Shown here piece by piece: positions 8,682 to 17,953 of a stretch of DNA of 64,000 bases. Both the position numbers and the translations under genes were made by a program. Where the stretch lies: contig CABMCA010000054.1 in NCBI GenBank assembly GCA_902384525.1, positions 1 to 64,000 on the forward strand, read 5' to 3'. Positions within the stretch are counted from its first letter, which is position 1, and each line of letters opens with the position of its first letter. The notes beneath the pieces are model-generated. The model was not told where the DNA came from. It was given only the letters and a program-made list of their open reading frames with translations, and made no database searches. The DNA is from an uncultured archaeon. Lineage in GTDB: Archaea; Halobacteriota; Methanosarcinia; Methanosarcinales; Methanoperedenaceae.

Positions 8682-10181
8682 TTATGCTCTCGATATTTCT
8701 GCATTTTCAGGATCAAGTCCGACCCATTTAACTTTGTAACCAAGAACATCAAGCATCTGCTGGCTTTTTATTCCGTATTTCTCGAAAATAATAATGGCTT
8801 CACTATGTTTTTTAATGCCATCCAGTTCGCTCTGAACTGTTTTAACAGTTTGATTATCTACAAGCTGGTCTCCGATGAGCAAATGCCTGTTGATTTTCTG
8901 CTGTATCATAGTCTTTAAGGCATTCAGGCTGACACCATATTTTCTTGCGATTTCATCAAGATTAATAACGCTCCCCTGCAAAATAATTTCAATGTTTTTA
9001 AGCTTTTCAACTTCTTCAGTGAGTTGTTTCTCCTCATATCGTCTCAAGATTTTTAGTATCTCAAGATATGGTATTTTCTTATTATAGAAAATCAGGTTAT
9101 CAATTTTGAATTCCGAGCCTGAGCAAGCAAGGTCATTATCCACCAGGAGTATCAAGTTTTTCTTTTCTGTCAACAGATTTATCTTTTGAATCTTATTCTT
9201 GAGATATTCAGGTGTCCAGAAGCCAATGATTTCAACGTATATCCTGGTACCGTTTCTCTCAAGTGAAAAATCAGGAATAAAGGCATACTGACCTGCTTTT
9301 ATGAATGCTGGTTCTCTCTTACATGACCATCCGTTGAAGTTCAGTAAAGAGAACTCCTTTTCAATGGCACTATCAAAAGTCTCGATATCAGGATCAGATA
9401 CTTCTATATTGAAGATCTGTCTGGTATTATCCAGAGTAAAATCATAAATCTTTTTTCCCTGCATTGTTTTTTTCAGGATACTTGCCTTCAAATTCCATTT
9501 GCTGCACTTCATGATAGTCGGCAACAACTTTGCCAGAGCTGTACCATACCTTTCAGTCATTTTGAATATGCTAACAGGACCATCGATGATTATTTTTCCA
9601 TCCTGAATAAGGTACATTAATCCAAGCTGTTTAATCTTCCAGAAGACATCCTGGTAATTTCCTTCTATCTGAATTTCCATACCCCATGCTTTAAAAAGAA
9701 GTGTTTGCGTCAGGGATAGATTATATTGTCTGAGCAGGTTTTCAGGTGCTATGGTCTTGAATTCCTTTATTAAGAGATTCTCTTCCATATCTGCCCACAA
9801 AGTCTTTTCAAAATCATCGGTTTCAATAGACAGCCTTCTGGCAACCCTTTCAATAATTTCTTTCCGTTCCTTAATATCACTAACTGCGCCATTGCATTCC
9901 TCAAAAACAGTTCTTCTTGCAGTGACCGGTTCTATGAGCGAATCCATTTCAATAATGCATCTTCTCTCAAGAATTTGAGTTAGTCCCCGGATTAAGCGGT
10001 AATCTATCTCCTCAAAACCTTCGATTTCTTCAATAAGTTCCCCATATGTTTTCCCGATATGTTCCTGGAACAGGTTAATAATCGAGCTTGAAATTTCCAG
10101 GTTCTTCTGGTCAAGCGTAGCATAAACAGGCTCTATTTTTCCGTTGTGGATTTTTGTAACAAGAAGGTCACTGGTTAGCAT
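8682..10181 (-). CDS. Bax1-like nuclease (DUF790), partner of archaeal XPB
   Basis: 499 aa; C-terminal nuclease-like segment FIPDFSLERNGTRIYVEIIGFWTPEYLKNKIQKI; directly downstream of XPB helicase gene. Confidence 0.85.
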   Translation of the reverse strand: MLTSDLLVTKIHNGKIEPVYATLDQKNLEISSSIINLFQEHIGKTYGELIEEIEGFEEIDYRLIRGLTQILERRCIIEMDSLIEPVTARRTVFEECNGAVSDIKERKEIIERVARRLSIETDDFEKTLWADMEENLLIKEFKTIAPENLLRQYNLSLTQTLLFKAWGMEIQIEGNYQDVFWKIKQLGLMYLIQDGKIIIDGPVSIFKMTERYGTALAKLLPTIMKCSKWNLKASILKKTMQGKKIYDFTLDNTRQIFNIEVSDPDIETFDSAIEKEFSLLNFNGWSCKREPAFIKAGQYAFIPDFSLERNGTRIYVEIIGFWTPEYLKNKIQKINLLTEKKNLILLVDNDLACSGSEFKIDNLIFYNKKIPYLEILKILRRYEEKQLTEEVEKLKNIEIILQGSVINLDEIARKYGVSLNALKTMIQQKINRHLLIGDQLVDNQTVKTVQSELDGIKKHSEAIIIFEKYGIKSQQMLDVLGYKVKWVGLDPENAEISRA

Positions 10182-10186
10182 TTTTC

Positions 10187-11524
10187 TTACCTTAGGGCTT
10201 TATTTCTCCTTTTTGCCGTGTTAATCTCACTTGTTTCACCCGATACGATTTCATAAAGGATAGCTTCTTTTCCCTCTTTCTTTCTGAGTATCCTTCCCAA
10301 CCGCTGTATGAAAGCTCTTTCGCTGCCTGTTCCGCTTAAGACTACGCCAACATCAGCTTCGGGAACATCTATTCCCTCGTCAAGAACTTTCGATGTAACA
10401 ACCGCCCTATATACTCCTGATCTGAACCTGTTTAGAATATCGCTCCTTTCTTTGATTGCGGTTCTATATGTAATGGCTGGTATCAGAAATCTCTTTGATA
10501 TTTCGTGAACCAGTTTGTTATGTTCAGTGAAAACGAATAATCTCCCTTCTTTATGTTTTTTCAGGATTTCTGAGAATTTTTCTATCTTCGAGACACTGTT
10601 CAGGGCGATGTCCCTTGCCTTATTCCTTGCAAGAAGTGCTTTCCTTGCGTCAGGATCTCTTCCGGTTCTGATTACAATCTTCTGGAAATCCAGTGGGGTC
10701 CTGATTGTGATATTATTTTTCCTCAGGTAGTCCGTAAAGGTTCCATGATTTAGATCATACTCTTTTTGTTCTTCTGCTGTCAGTTCAACAACAATCTTCT
10801 GGATCTTGAAAGGTGATAGGTACTCTCCTGCAAGCTCTCTTATCTTCGTCTCAAATACCTTCCCACCCATTAGCCTGTTAAGCTCTCTATGAGATCCGTC
10901 TTCCCTCTCATAGGTAGCAGTCAGACCCATCCTGAACGGTGAAGCAAACATCTCAGCAATTTGTTTAAAGCTCTCGGCTGGAAGGTGATGGACTTCATCA
11001 AAGATTATAAGACCAAACTTATTGCCAAGTTTTTCGGCATGTATGTAAGCAGAGTCATAGGTAGAAACCGTTAAGGCTTTAATATCATGCTCCCCACCGC
11101 CAAGCATTCCCACTTCGATTTTAAACTCTTCCTTCAGTTTGGTACGCCACTGGTCAAGTAAGTCAAGGGTCGGAACGATCACCATTGTTGGAGTATTCAG
11201 CAAGCATATAGCCTTCATACCAATAACGGTTTTACCGCTTCCTGTTGGTGATATGATCACTCCTCGCTGGCCATTTAGGATCCATGCATCAAGACCCTGT
11301 TTTTGATAATCCCTCAATATAATGTTGCTATGAAGATCAGGACATGGTAAGAGATCGAGGACATTATCCTTAAATTCGATGCCTGAATTTTTCAGGTAAT
11401 CAATAATATCTTTATAGTGCAAAGCCATTGCTTTGAATGTACCGGAACGCTCATCCCATGTTGAGTTTGGGATTCGCATATTCCCACTGATCGCGATTGT
11501 TCCCCGATTAAAAGTAAGTTGCAT
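10187..11524 (-). CDS. XPB/Rad25-type DEAD/DEAH helicase
   Basis: Walker A SPTGSGKTVIG, DEVHH, LTATYEREDG, QRLGRILRKKEGK motifs. Confidence 0.92.
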   Translation of the reverse strand: MQLTFNRGTIAISGNMRIPNSTWDERSGTFKAMALHYKDIIDYLKNSGIEFKDNVLDLLPCPDLHSNIILRDYQKQGLDAWILNGQRGVIISPTGSGKTVIGMKAICLLNTPTMVIVPTLDLLDQWRTKLKEEFKIEVGMLGGGEHDIKALTVSTYDSAYIHAEKLGNKFGLIIFDEVHHLPAESFKQIAEMFASPFRMGLTATYEREDGSHRELNRLMGGKVFETKIRELAGEYLSPFKIQKIVVELTAEEQKEYDLNHGTFTDYLRKNNITIRTPLDFQKIVIRTGRDPDARKALLARNKARDIALNSVSKIEKFSEILKKHKEGRLFVFTEHNKLVHEISKRFLIPAITYRTAIKERSDILNRFRSGVYRAVVTSKVLDEGIDVPEADVGVVLSGTGSERAFIQRLGRILRKKEGKEAILYEIVSGETSEINTAKRRNKALR

Positions 11525-11688
11525 GATTTAATAGGAATCGTAATTATATGTTAATAAACGTTGGTGAGGAATGTAAAACTAATTGAAATGTCCATCCTGT
11601 AAATCCTGTAATCCTGTCCAAAAATGCATCTGAATACTCACTCATAACCACCGAATTAAAACCGATTGAAATCAGGGATGAGTTAAAT

Positions 11689-11724
11689 CCCTCTCCCCCT
11701 TCCCCGCACCCCAACCCTCTCACC
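11689..11724. repeat. Dispersed C-rich repeat copy B (cctctcccccttccccgcaccccaaccctctcacc)
   Basis: Near-identical to 4760-4793; embedded in a non-coding interval (11580-11830) containing other repeat-like strings. Confidence 0.6.
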
Positions 11725-11939
11725 TGGAATGATACCGGTAACTCTTCACGATCCGTTCATCAAGAATCCAAATCCCGATCGCGGCCCGCGCCCAGGCGCG
11801 CGGCGCGCATACGCATACAAGCCCCCCGGGCACCTGAGCTGAGAGGACAGCAGGGAGATTGACAATTCAACTGAATCCATACTTCAGGCTATCAAGTTCT
11901 TTTTTCTTTCCCCGTATCCTCGATATCTTCAAGTATACT

Positions 11940-12071
11940 TTAGTCTTGCTTTACAGGCTGCTGGAATATCGTACCGCAAGACTGGCAGTAATACCCACCC
12001 AAACGAGTTCGTTTTTTGATACTTGTACTCCAACAATTAGGACAACGATAGGCCCATGAAGGATATGGCAT
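11940..12071 (-). CDS. Small zinc-ribbon protein (43 aa)
   Basis: Not in ORF track (too short). Translation MPYPSWAYRCPNCWSTSIKKRTRLGGYYCQSCGTIFQQPVKQD* with paired CPNC / CQSC motifs. Confidence 0.6.
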   Translation of the reverse strand: MPYPSWAYRCPNCWSTSIKKRTRLGGYYCQSCGTIFQQPVKQD

Positions 12072-12130
12072 AATCACTATTCACTAACTTTATTCTGAAA
12101 AGTTTTAGCAAAGACAGGATTATATCTATA

Positions 12131-12445
12131 TTATATTTTATCAAGAAATGCCTCCACTTCTAAAACAAGCTCATTACCTTTTCTCTCAAATTCTTTTCTG
12201 CTTTCATCAATCTCATTTCCTTTTTTATTTAGTCCTTTTATTTCATTGTCAATGTCAATGATGCGGCTCTCATTCTTCCAAAAAGATACGAATTCTTTTA
12301 AATGATTTTTCAACATTATTTTTTCACGTCTCTCTAATTTCTTTTTTTCCAGGATACCAGGTCCAAATAAAAATGTCAATGTTGCTACAAGTAATATAAG
12401 TGTAGTAATATAAATTTGTATATTATTAACTGTCGGAATGTTCAT
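12131..12445 (-). CDS. Small membrane protein with coiled coil, hypothetical
   Basis: 104 aa, N-terminal TM (IYITTLILLVATLTFLFGPGIL) followed by charged helical region. Confidence 0.5.
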   Translation of the reverse strand: MNIPTVNNIQIYITTLILLVATLTFLFGPGILEKKKLERREKIMLKNHLKEFVSFWKNESRIIDIDNEIKGLNKKGNEIDESRKEFERKGNELVLEVEAFLDKI

Positions 12446-12770
12446 ATAATAGTTCTTCTCACCGTGTTTTTATTTCTATGTCTCGAATTGTTGTTCCAGG
12501 TATCTTATTGAATTGACTTCTTCTCTCGTTTCGTATATGTTCAGATGCTCGTCTTGTGAGACCGCTCCGGAATAAATTCATATCAGTCACCTTAATGAAA
12601 AATAACTCTATGAGCATATAGATGATGGCAAAGCGGGGTGAAAGTAATACTAAAGTATGAATTCCAGTGGAGAAGCCATTTCAATGGCAGCGGTTTTGAG
12701 TGCGCAGGAAAGGGGGAATAACAAGAAGGGCAAAAACAGGGTTAATACTGTTTAAACAGTTTCGAAACCT

Positions 12771-14276
12771 TCATCTCTTTCTCATCAACTGGTTAATTGC
12801 AGCCACCAATGCTTCAACAGATGCCATTACAATATCCTCATTCGTTGCGCGCGCTGAAACGATCCTGCCCTTCTCATCCTCAACTCCAATGAGAACTTCT
12901 GCAAGTGCATCAGATCCGCCTGAAATGGCTTCTATCCTGAAATCGCGCAATTTGAATTTATACTCGCCAAGAATGCTTGTTACTGTATTTAGCGCAGCAT
13001 CAACTGGCCCGACGCCGATATGAGCGCCAAGACGCTCCTGTCCGTTAACGATGGCTTTTACAGTCGCTGTCGGGGTTATAATGTTCCCTGTCATGACTGA
13101 TACTTCTTTCAGGACGATAGCCTGCTCAGATTTTGATATATTACCCATTATGGATTCTGCAATAGAATAGAGATCAGCATCTGTGACACGTTTGCCCTTG
13201 TCGCCAATATCCTTGATGCGTTTCATTATTTCATTCAATTGCTCATCATCTGGGTGCAGTCCTGCGAATTCAAGCGATTGTTTTACGGCATGTTTTCCTG
13301 CATGCTTCCCGAGTACAATGCGCCTTTTGTGTCCCACCATTTCCGGCGTCATGACGCCAGGCTCAAAGGTATCTGACCGTACGAGAACCCCGTGCGTATG
13401 TATGCCTGATTCATGGGCAAAAGCATTATCTCCGACAATAGGCATTGTCGGAGGCATCCTCACCTCTGTCAATCTTTCCACAAGATGAGATGTCTCAACA
13501 ATATATTTTGTATTGATATTGGTCTTTGCGCCATACAATGCATGCAATCCCATTACAGTCTCAGCAAGGTCTGCATTTCCTGCACGCTCGCCAAGACCAT
13601 TGATCGTGACCTGTACCTGGCTCGCTCCTGCTTCCACAGCCGCGAGGCTGTTCGCAACTGCAAGCCCGAAATCATTATGGCAGTGCACATCGATTGGGAT
13701 TTTGACGTTCTTTGCTATTTCACCTATCAATTTATACATGGCAGATGGCACGATCACGCCCACGGTATCGGGCACGTTTATTATGTCACAATGCGCAGAC
13801 TCCACACCTTTATAAATATTGATCAAATAATCTGTATCCGTGCGGGTTGCATCCATGGCAGAGAACATGCATTTTGCTCCATGGTCTTTTATATATTCCA
13901 CTGCATCAATTGCCATGCTGTAAACTTCGTCCCTGCTTTTCTTGATAGTTGATATCCTCTGGACATCGGAAGTAGAAACAAAAGTATGTACCATGTCTAC
14001 CCCACAATCAAGGCAGGTATCAATATCGGATTTTATGACCCTTGCCAGTCCGCATACCTTAAGGTTTAGCCCTGCATCCACAATTTTCCTGACTGAAGCT
14101 TTTTCTCCCTCAGATGACATAGGGAAACCCGCCTCAATAATATCAACACCGAGTTTATCAAGCTGCCGGGCTATGAGAAGTTTTTCATCAAATGTAAGCG
14201 ATACGCCAGGAGTCTGTTCCCCGTCACGCAGCGTCGTGTCAAAAATGCTTATTTTCTTATTCCTTAGCGATTCAAT
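12771..14276 (-). CDS. 2-isopropylmalate / citramalate / homocitrate synthase family protein (LeuA/CimA family)
   Basis: ORF track starts at 14120, but the frame is open upstream and encodes IFDTTLRDGEQTPGVSLTFDEKLLIARQLDKLGVDIIEAGFP, the conserved family N-terminus. No ATG/GTG/TTG in-frame start; 14276 (ATT) is a placeholder. VHCHNDFGLA, GNADLAE, HESGIHTHG motifs. Confidence 0.9.
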   Translation of the reverse strand: MESLRNKKISIFDTTLRDGEQTPGVSLTFDEKLLIARQLDKLGVDIIEAGFPMSSEGEKASVRKIVDAGLNLKVCGLARVIKSDIDTCLDCGVDMVHTFVSTSDVQRISTIKKSRDEVYSMAIDAVEYIKDHGAKCMFSAMDATRTDTDYLINIYKGVESAHCDIINVPDTVGVIVPSAMYKLIGEIAKNVKIPIDVHCHNDFGLAVANSLAAVEAGASQVQVTINGLGERAGNADLAETVMGLHALYGAKTNINTKYIVETSHLVERLTEVRMPPTMPIVGDNAFAHESGIHTHGVLVRSDTFEPGVMTPEMVGHKRRIVLGKHAGKHAVKQSLEFAGLHPDDEQLNEIMKRIKDIGDKGKRVTDADLYSIAESIMGNISKSEQAIVLKEVSVMTGNIITPTATVKAIVNGQERLGAHIGVGPVDAALNTVTSILGEYKFKLRDFRIEAISGGSDALAEVLIGVEDEKGRIVSARATNEDIVMASVEALVAAINQLMRKR

Positions 14277-14399
14277 GGTGTAAAAGACGATCCCTCGCGT
14301 TTATCATGGTTATCAAACCTAAATATCGTTTTATTGTATAAAGGCTTTTTCTAATAAGTATGATAAAATATATTTTCTATGCCGTCTTACCAGTAAGAT

Positions 14400-14627
14400 A
14401 TGGAAACTATAACCATGAGTACAAAAGGGCAGATAGTGATACCTGCGAATATCAGAAAAAAGTACAGGCTTGAGAAAGGTGAAAAGCTCATCATTATAGA
14501 GGAGGATGGTTATATTAAAATCCTGCCCCCAACGGATCTTCGAACGCTTTGCGGATCGTGGTCTGATCTTGATCCTAAAGCTGTGAGAAAGCAAATCGAA
14601 GATATGCGTAAAGAAGACAGGTATTAG
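14400..14627 (+). CDS. AbrB/SpoVT-type antitoxin (VapB-like)
   Basis: STKGQIVIPANIRKKYRLEKGEKLIIIEEDGYIKILPP swapped-hairpin motif. Confidence 0.9.
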   Translation: METITMSTKGQIVIPANIRKKYRLEKGEKLIIIEEDGYIKILPPTDLRTLCGSWSDLDPKAVRKQIEDMRKEDRY

Positions 14628-15038
14628 ATGAACACGATCTTGATCGATACGATACATGTAGCTGACTTGCTCATGGATGATTCATATTTTGAACTTGCAG
14701 AATCGATACATAATAAAAAAATAACTGGACTTGCTTCAGTGATTACGATAACGGAACTTATCAAGATACGCGGCATGAAAGATAAAGAAGGTATGCATAG
14801 CGACCTTGGCAAATTGATTACCTCCAATCTTATTTTTGTGGATGTGGACAGAACTATCGCTACACGAGCTGGAGAATTGCGCCTGAAATATGATATTCCC
14901 ACAGCGGATTCTCTCATCGCAGCAACCGGAATAGTTGAGAATGTCAAACATATATTGACAGATGATGACCATTTTAATTCTGTAAGGAATCTTATAAAAC
15001 CAATTGACCTGAAAACTGCATTAAAACTTATAATATAA
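14628..15038 (+). CDS. PIN-domain toxin (VapC-like)
   Basis: ILIDTIHVADLL...VITITELIKIR...TADSLIAATGI...ILTDDDHF acidic PIN motifs; immediately after AbrB ORF. Confidence 0.87.
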   Translation: MNTILIDTIHVADLLMDDSYFELAESIHNKKITGLASVITITELIKIRGMKDKEGMHSDLGKLITSNLIFVDVDRTIATRAGELRLKYDIPTADSLIAATGIVENVKHILTDDDHFNSVRNLIKPIDLKTALKLII

Positions 15039-15068
15039 AATTAGTAAATTGATTGAACTCGAAAGCTC

Positions 15069-15083
15069 CGCCGCCAGGCGGCG
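15069..15083. repeat. GC-rich perfect palindrome CGCCGCC-A-GGCGGCG
   Basis: Read directly; followed by G-rich string gggggggtctggggcttgccccggcg. Confidence 0.6.
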
Positions 15084-15262
15084 CAACCGTGGGGGGGTCT
15101 GGGGCTTGCCCCGGCGCTTAAAGATGCATGTGGATATGAATAAAAGAGAATATATTTAACACACATCTACAATTATAGATATATTCAGAATGTCCAAAAC
15201 CACTAGAACCGAGAAGAAATCCATCGAGCAATACGACCATAAGGGAAAAGAGCAGTTAATTA

Positions 15263-15345
15263 GAACACGGATGACACGGATCGGACGGATTTTCACGGAT
15301 ATCCTCAATCCGTGCGTATCTGTGTCATCCATGCAATCCGTGTTC
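15263..15345. repeat. Imperfect inverted repeat (gaacacggat ... atccgtgttc) with internal cacggat/atccgtg units
   Basis: 15263-15272 gaacacggat is the exact reverse complement of 15336-15345 atccgtgttc; several further acggat/atccgt units inside. Confidence 0.7.
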
Positions 15346-15443
15346 CCTCCCGATAAAATCGTTAAACAAATATCTGCGTTCATCTGCGTTCATCTGCGGT
15401 TAATTTGCTCTACTGATACCTCGATTAATGTAGAGGTATATCG

Positions 15444-15761
15444 ATGATCAGCAAGGAACTCCTTAATGAAGCCGTGCGCCGCTTGGTGGATAAATTCCAT
15501 CCTGAAAAAATCATCCTTTTCGGCTCGCAGGCGCGCGAAACAGCAGATAACCGAAGCGATGTTGATCTTTTAATAATTTCACCAATTAACGAAAAAAGAC
15601 GGAAATTAATGATTGAAATGAGGCGTGTTCTGAGTGAATTAGAATATGCATTTGATGTAATAATATTAACCAGGGAAGAATATGAACGCGACCAAAAGAT
15701 TCCCGGCACTATTGGAAGATACGCATCAATGGAAGGAAAAATAATTTATGAACTCACCTGA
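15444..15761 (+). CDS. MNT-type nucleotidyltransferase domain protein
   Basis: IILFGSQARETADNRSDVDLLII pattern (GS-x-A-x(n)-SDxDL). Confidence 0.85.
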   Translation: MISKELLNEAVRRLVDKFHPEKIILFGSQARETADNRSDVDLLIISPINEKRRKLMIEMRRVLSELEYAFDVIILTREEYERDQKIPGTIGRYASMEGKIIYELT

Positions 15762-15844
15762 TCAGGATCATTTGGATAAAGTAATTCTCTGGATAAGCCC
15801 AAAGCCTTCAATGACCCTGGTATCCGAGGGAGTGAAAATAACCT

Positions 15845-17029
15845 ATGAAAGTAATTCGCGACCCGATACATGATTATATTGAACTTGACGAACTTGCGCT
15901 TTCTTTGATCGAAACGCCGCAGGTACAGAGGCTTCGCAGGATAAGGCAGTTGGGCTTCTCTAATCTGGTTTACCCCGGTGCAAATCATACGCGTTTTGAG
16001 CACTCACTCGGTGTTTATCATCTTGCAAAAAAACTTATAAAACAGGTGGATGAGCAGCAACGTAATGAACTTCTGGCAGCAGCACTTCTCCACGACATTG
16101 GACATGGGCCTTTTTCACATGCGACCGAAGAAGTGATCTCACGTTATACGAGAAAAAGCCATGAAGATATAGAAGAATTATTAAGAAAAGGAGAAATTTC
16201 CGATATAATCAAAGATTATTCTTTATCTCCATCCGCCATTGCCCGCCACATCAGGGGAGAAACAAATCCGGGACAGATAATACACAGCGAAATTGATGTT
16301 GACAGGATGGATTATCTTGTACGGGATGCCCATTATACGGGTGTGGCTTTTGGCCTCATTGACCATGTAAGGTTAATACATGAACTGAAGTTCAATGAAA
16401 ATAAACTTGTACTGAATATCGGAGGGTTGCAGGCAGCAGAATCCCTGCTTGTATCAAGATTCCTTATGCATCCTACGGTATATTTCCATCATGTCAGCAG
16501 GATCGCAGAATCCATGTGCCATCATGCGGCGCAATATATGATAGAGAATGGACTTGACCCGAAGTTACTCAGGAGAATGGATGATTGCACTTTCATGATT
16601 GAAATGAAAAAAGCAGGAGGCTACGCATCCGAGATAGCAAACAGGCTGGATGAAAGAAAGCTTTTTAAGCGGGCGCTATATACTGATTTTCATTCTGTGA
16701 ACATTGATGTCACAAATATTCAAAAAAACACGAAGAGGATCGAAAACGAAATAGCGCAAAGTGCAGGCATTGATCCTGGATATGTGCTGGTGGATATTCC
16801 TGAAAAACCCGTGATCGCTGAAATGAAAGCCCAGGTTATCATTAACGGTAAAATGATTGGCATTGATAAAGCCTCAAATCTTGTGGCATCACTTGGGAAA
16901 GCGCAGCTTGACAACTGGCGTCTCGGTGTTTTCACGCCTTTGCAATATAGGGAAAAAGTTGGAAATATTGCAAGAGAATTCTTTGAAGTCAAAAAAGAGG
17001 TCAAACAGTTCAAACTGACCGGGATTTAA
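15845..17029 (+). CDS. HD-domain phosphohydrolase
   Basis: TRFEHSLGVYHLAKKL, LLHDIGHGPFSHATE, HSEIDVDRMDYLVRDA motifs. Confidence 0.9.
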   Translation: MKVIRDPIHDYIELDELALSLIETPQVQRLRRIRQLGFSNLVYPGANHTRFEHSLGVYHLAKKLIKQVDEQQRNELLAAALLHDIGHGPFSHATEEVISRYTRKSHEDIEELLRKGEISDIIKDYSLSPSAIARHIRGETNPGQIIHSEIDVDRMDYLVRDAHYTGVAFGLIDHVRLIHELKFNENKLVLNIGGLQAAESLLVSRFLMHPTVYFHHVSRIAESMCHHAAQYMIENGLDPKLLRRMDDCTFMIEMKKAGGYASEIANRLDERKLFKRALYTDFHSVNIDVTNIQKNTKRIENEIAQSAGIDPGYVLVDIPEKPVIAEMKAQVIINGKMIGIDKASNLVASLGKAQLDNWRLGVFTPLQYREKVGNIAREFFEVKKEVKQFKLTGI

Positions 17030-17771
17030 GGATCGCCTTACGTATTACATCTTCATTTTCAGGCCTGTATAATTCTTTTATCCCATCAGATTCACTATAA
17101 AGGTCAAGACCCCTGATAACGACTATTGGTAAACCGCCATCGCCTTCACCCATCAATATGTTGGAAAAACCTGCTATTTCATCCACAATGCCTTCGTTTT
17201 TTACTTCAAGGACCCTGCCGAACAGGTCTTTTGTACCGCGCCAGTCACGTGTTGGTTTAATCCCGGCGCATCCAATGGCTGCACCGGTCTGTCCTATACG
17301 GAAAGCCCTGCCGTTGGTATCTGTGATTATCACACTGACATTCTTGCCAGTGTAATTAAATAATGATTTTTTCAGGCCAGATGCGCTCTTATCAGGATCT
17401 TGAGGCAACAGCAGGATATTGTCGCTGCCGTCTACATTGGAATGGTCAATTCCTGCATTGACGCATATACTGCCGTTCTTCATACGGACAAGAAGAAAAG
17501 GGGATTCAAGCAATATTTCAACGCTTTCATCAAGCACAGCCTGGACAAACCGCGGGTCGGTTTTATTATTTATAGCTATAAGCTCTGCCCTTTCTGTAAA
17601 CTTCATGTTTTTCAGGGAAATTACCCCTCCTTCGGATTTGGAAATAACAGTAGAAGAAATGGCAATGATATCGTGTTCACTGAGTTGTGTCCTTTGTGTC
17701 AAAATACGGGCTATATCATCGCCTTTCTTGATGAGCGGAATATTTTCTACGGTAAATACTGCTGCATTCAA
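17010..17771 (-). CDS. cofE: Coenzyme F420-0:L-glutamate ligase
   Basis: 253 aa; SEHDIIAISSTVISKSEGG, VCVNAGIDHSN, DTNGRAFRIGQTGAAIGCAGI motifs. Confidence 0.9.
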   Translation of the reverse strand: MNAAVFTVENIPLIKKGDDIARILTQRTQLSEHDIIAISSTVISKSEGGVISLKNMKFTERAELIAINNKTDPRFVQAVLDESVEILLESPFLLVRMKNGSICVNAGIDHSNVDGSDNILLLPQDPDKSASGLKKSLFNYTGKNVSVIITDTNGRAFRIGQTGAAIGCAGIKPTRDWRGTKDLFGRVLEVKNEGIVDEIAGFSNILMGEGDGGLPIVVIRGLDLYSESDGIKELYRPENEDVIRKAILKSRSV

Positions 17772-17953
17772 TAAGATTCCTCGCCCCTGTAAAAGCGGGT
17801 GAAATAATAATTGTTTCTAATGTCATGGATTAACATCAACAAAAATCAGCGAAAAAATATCAGGACTCAACATCAACAAAAAATCAGCGAAATATTTTTA
17901 ATGAATAAAGTATATTAGTTTTTAAATCTAAGGAGCTTTTTAAGGGACTGAAC

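Noticed and set aside
8682-11524. Bax1-XPB pair as a novel system
   Set aside because: This pairing of archaeal XPB with the DUF790 nuclease Bax1 is already established knowledge.
13413-13952. 179-aa plus-strand ORF
   Set aside because: Antisense within the LeuA-family gene; Cys/His-rich composition reflects the reverse complement of conserved motifs.
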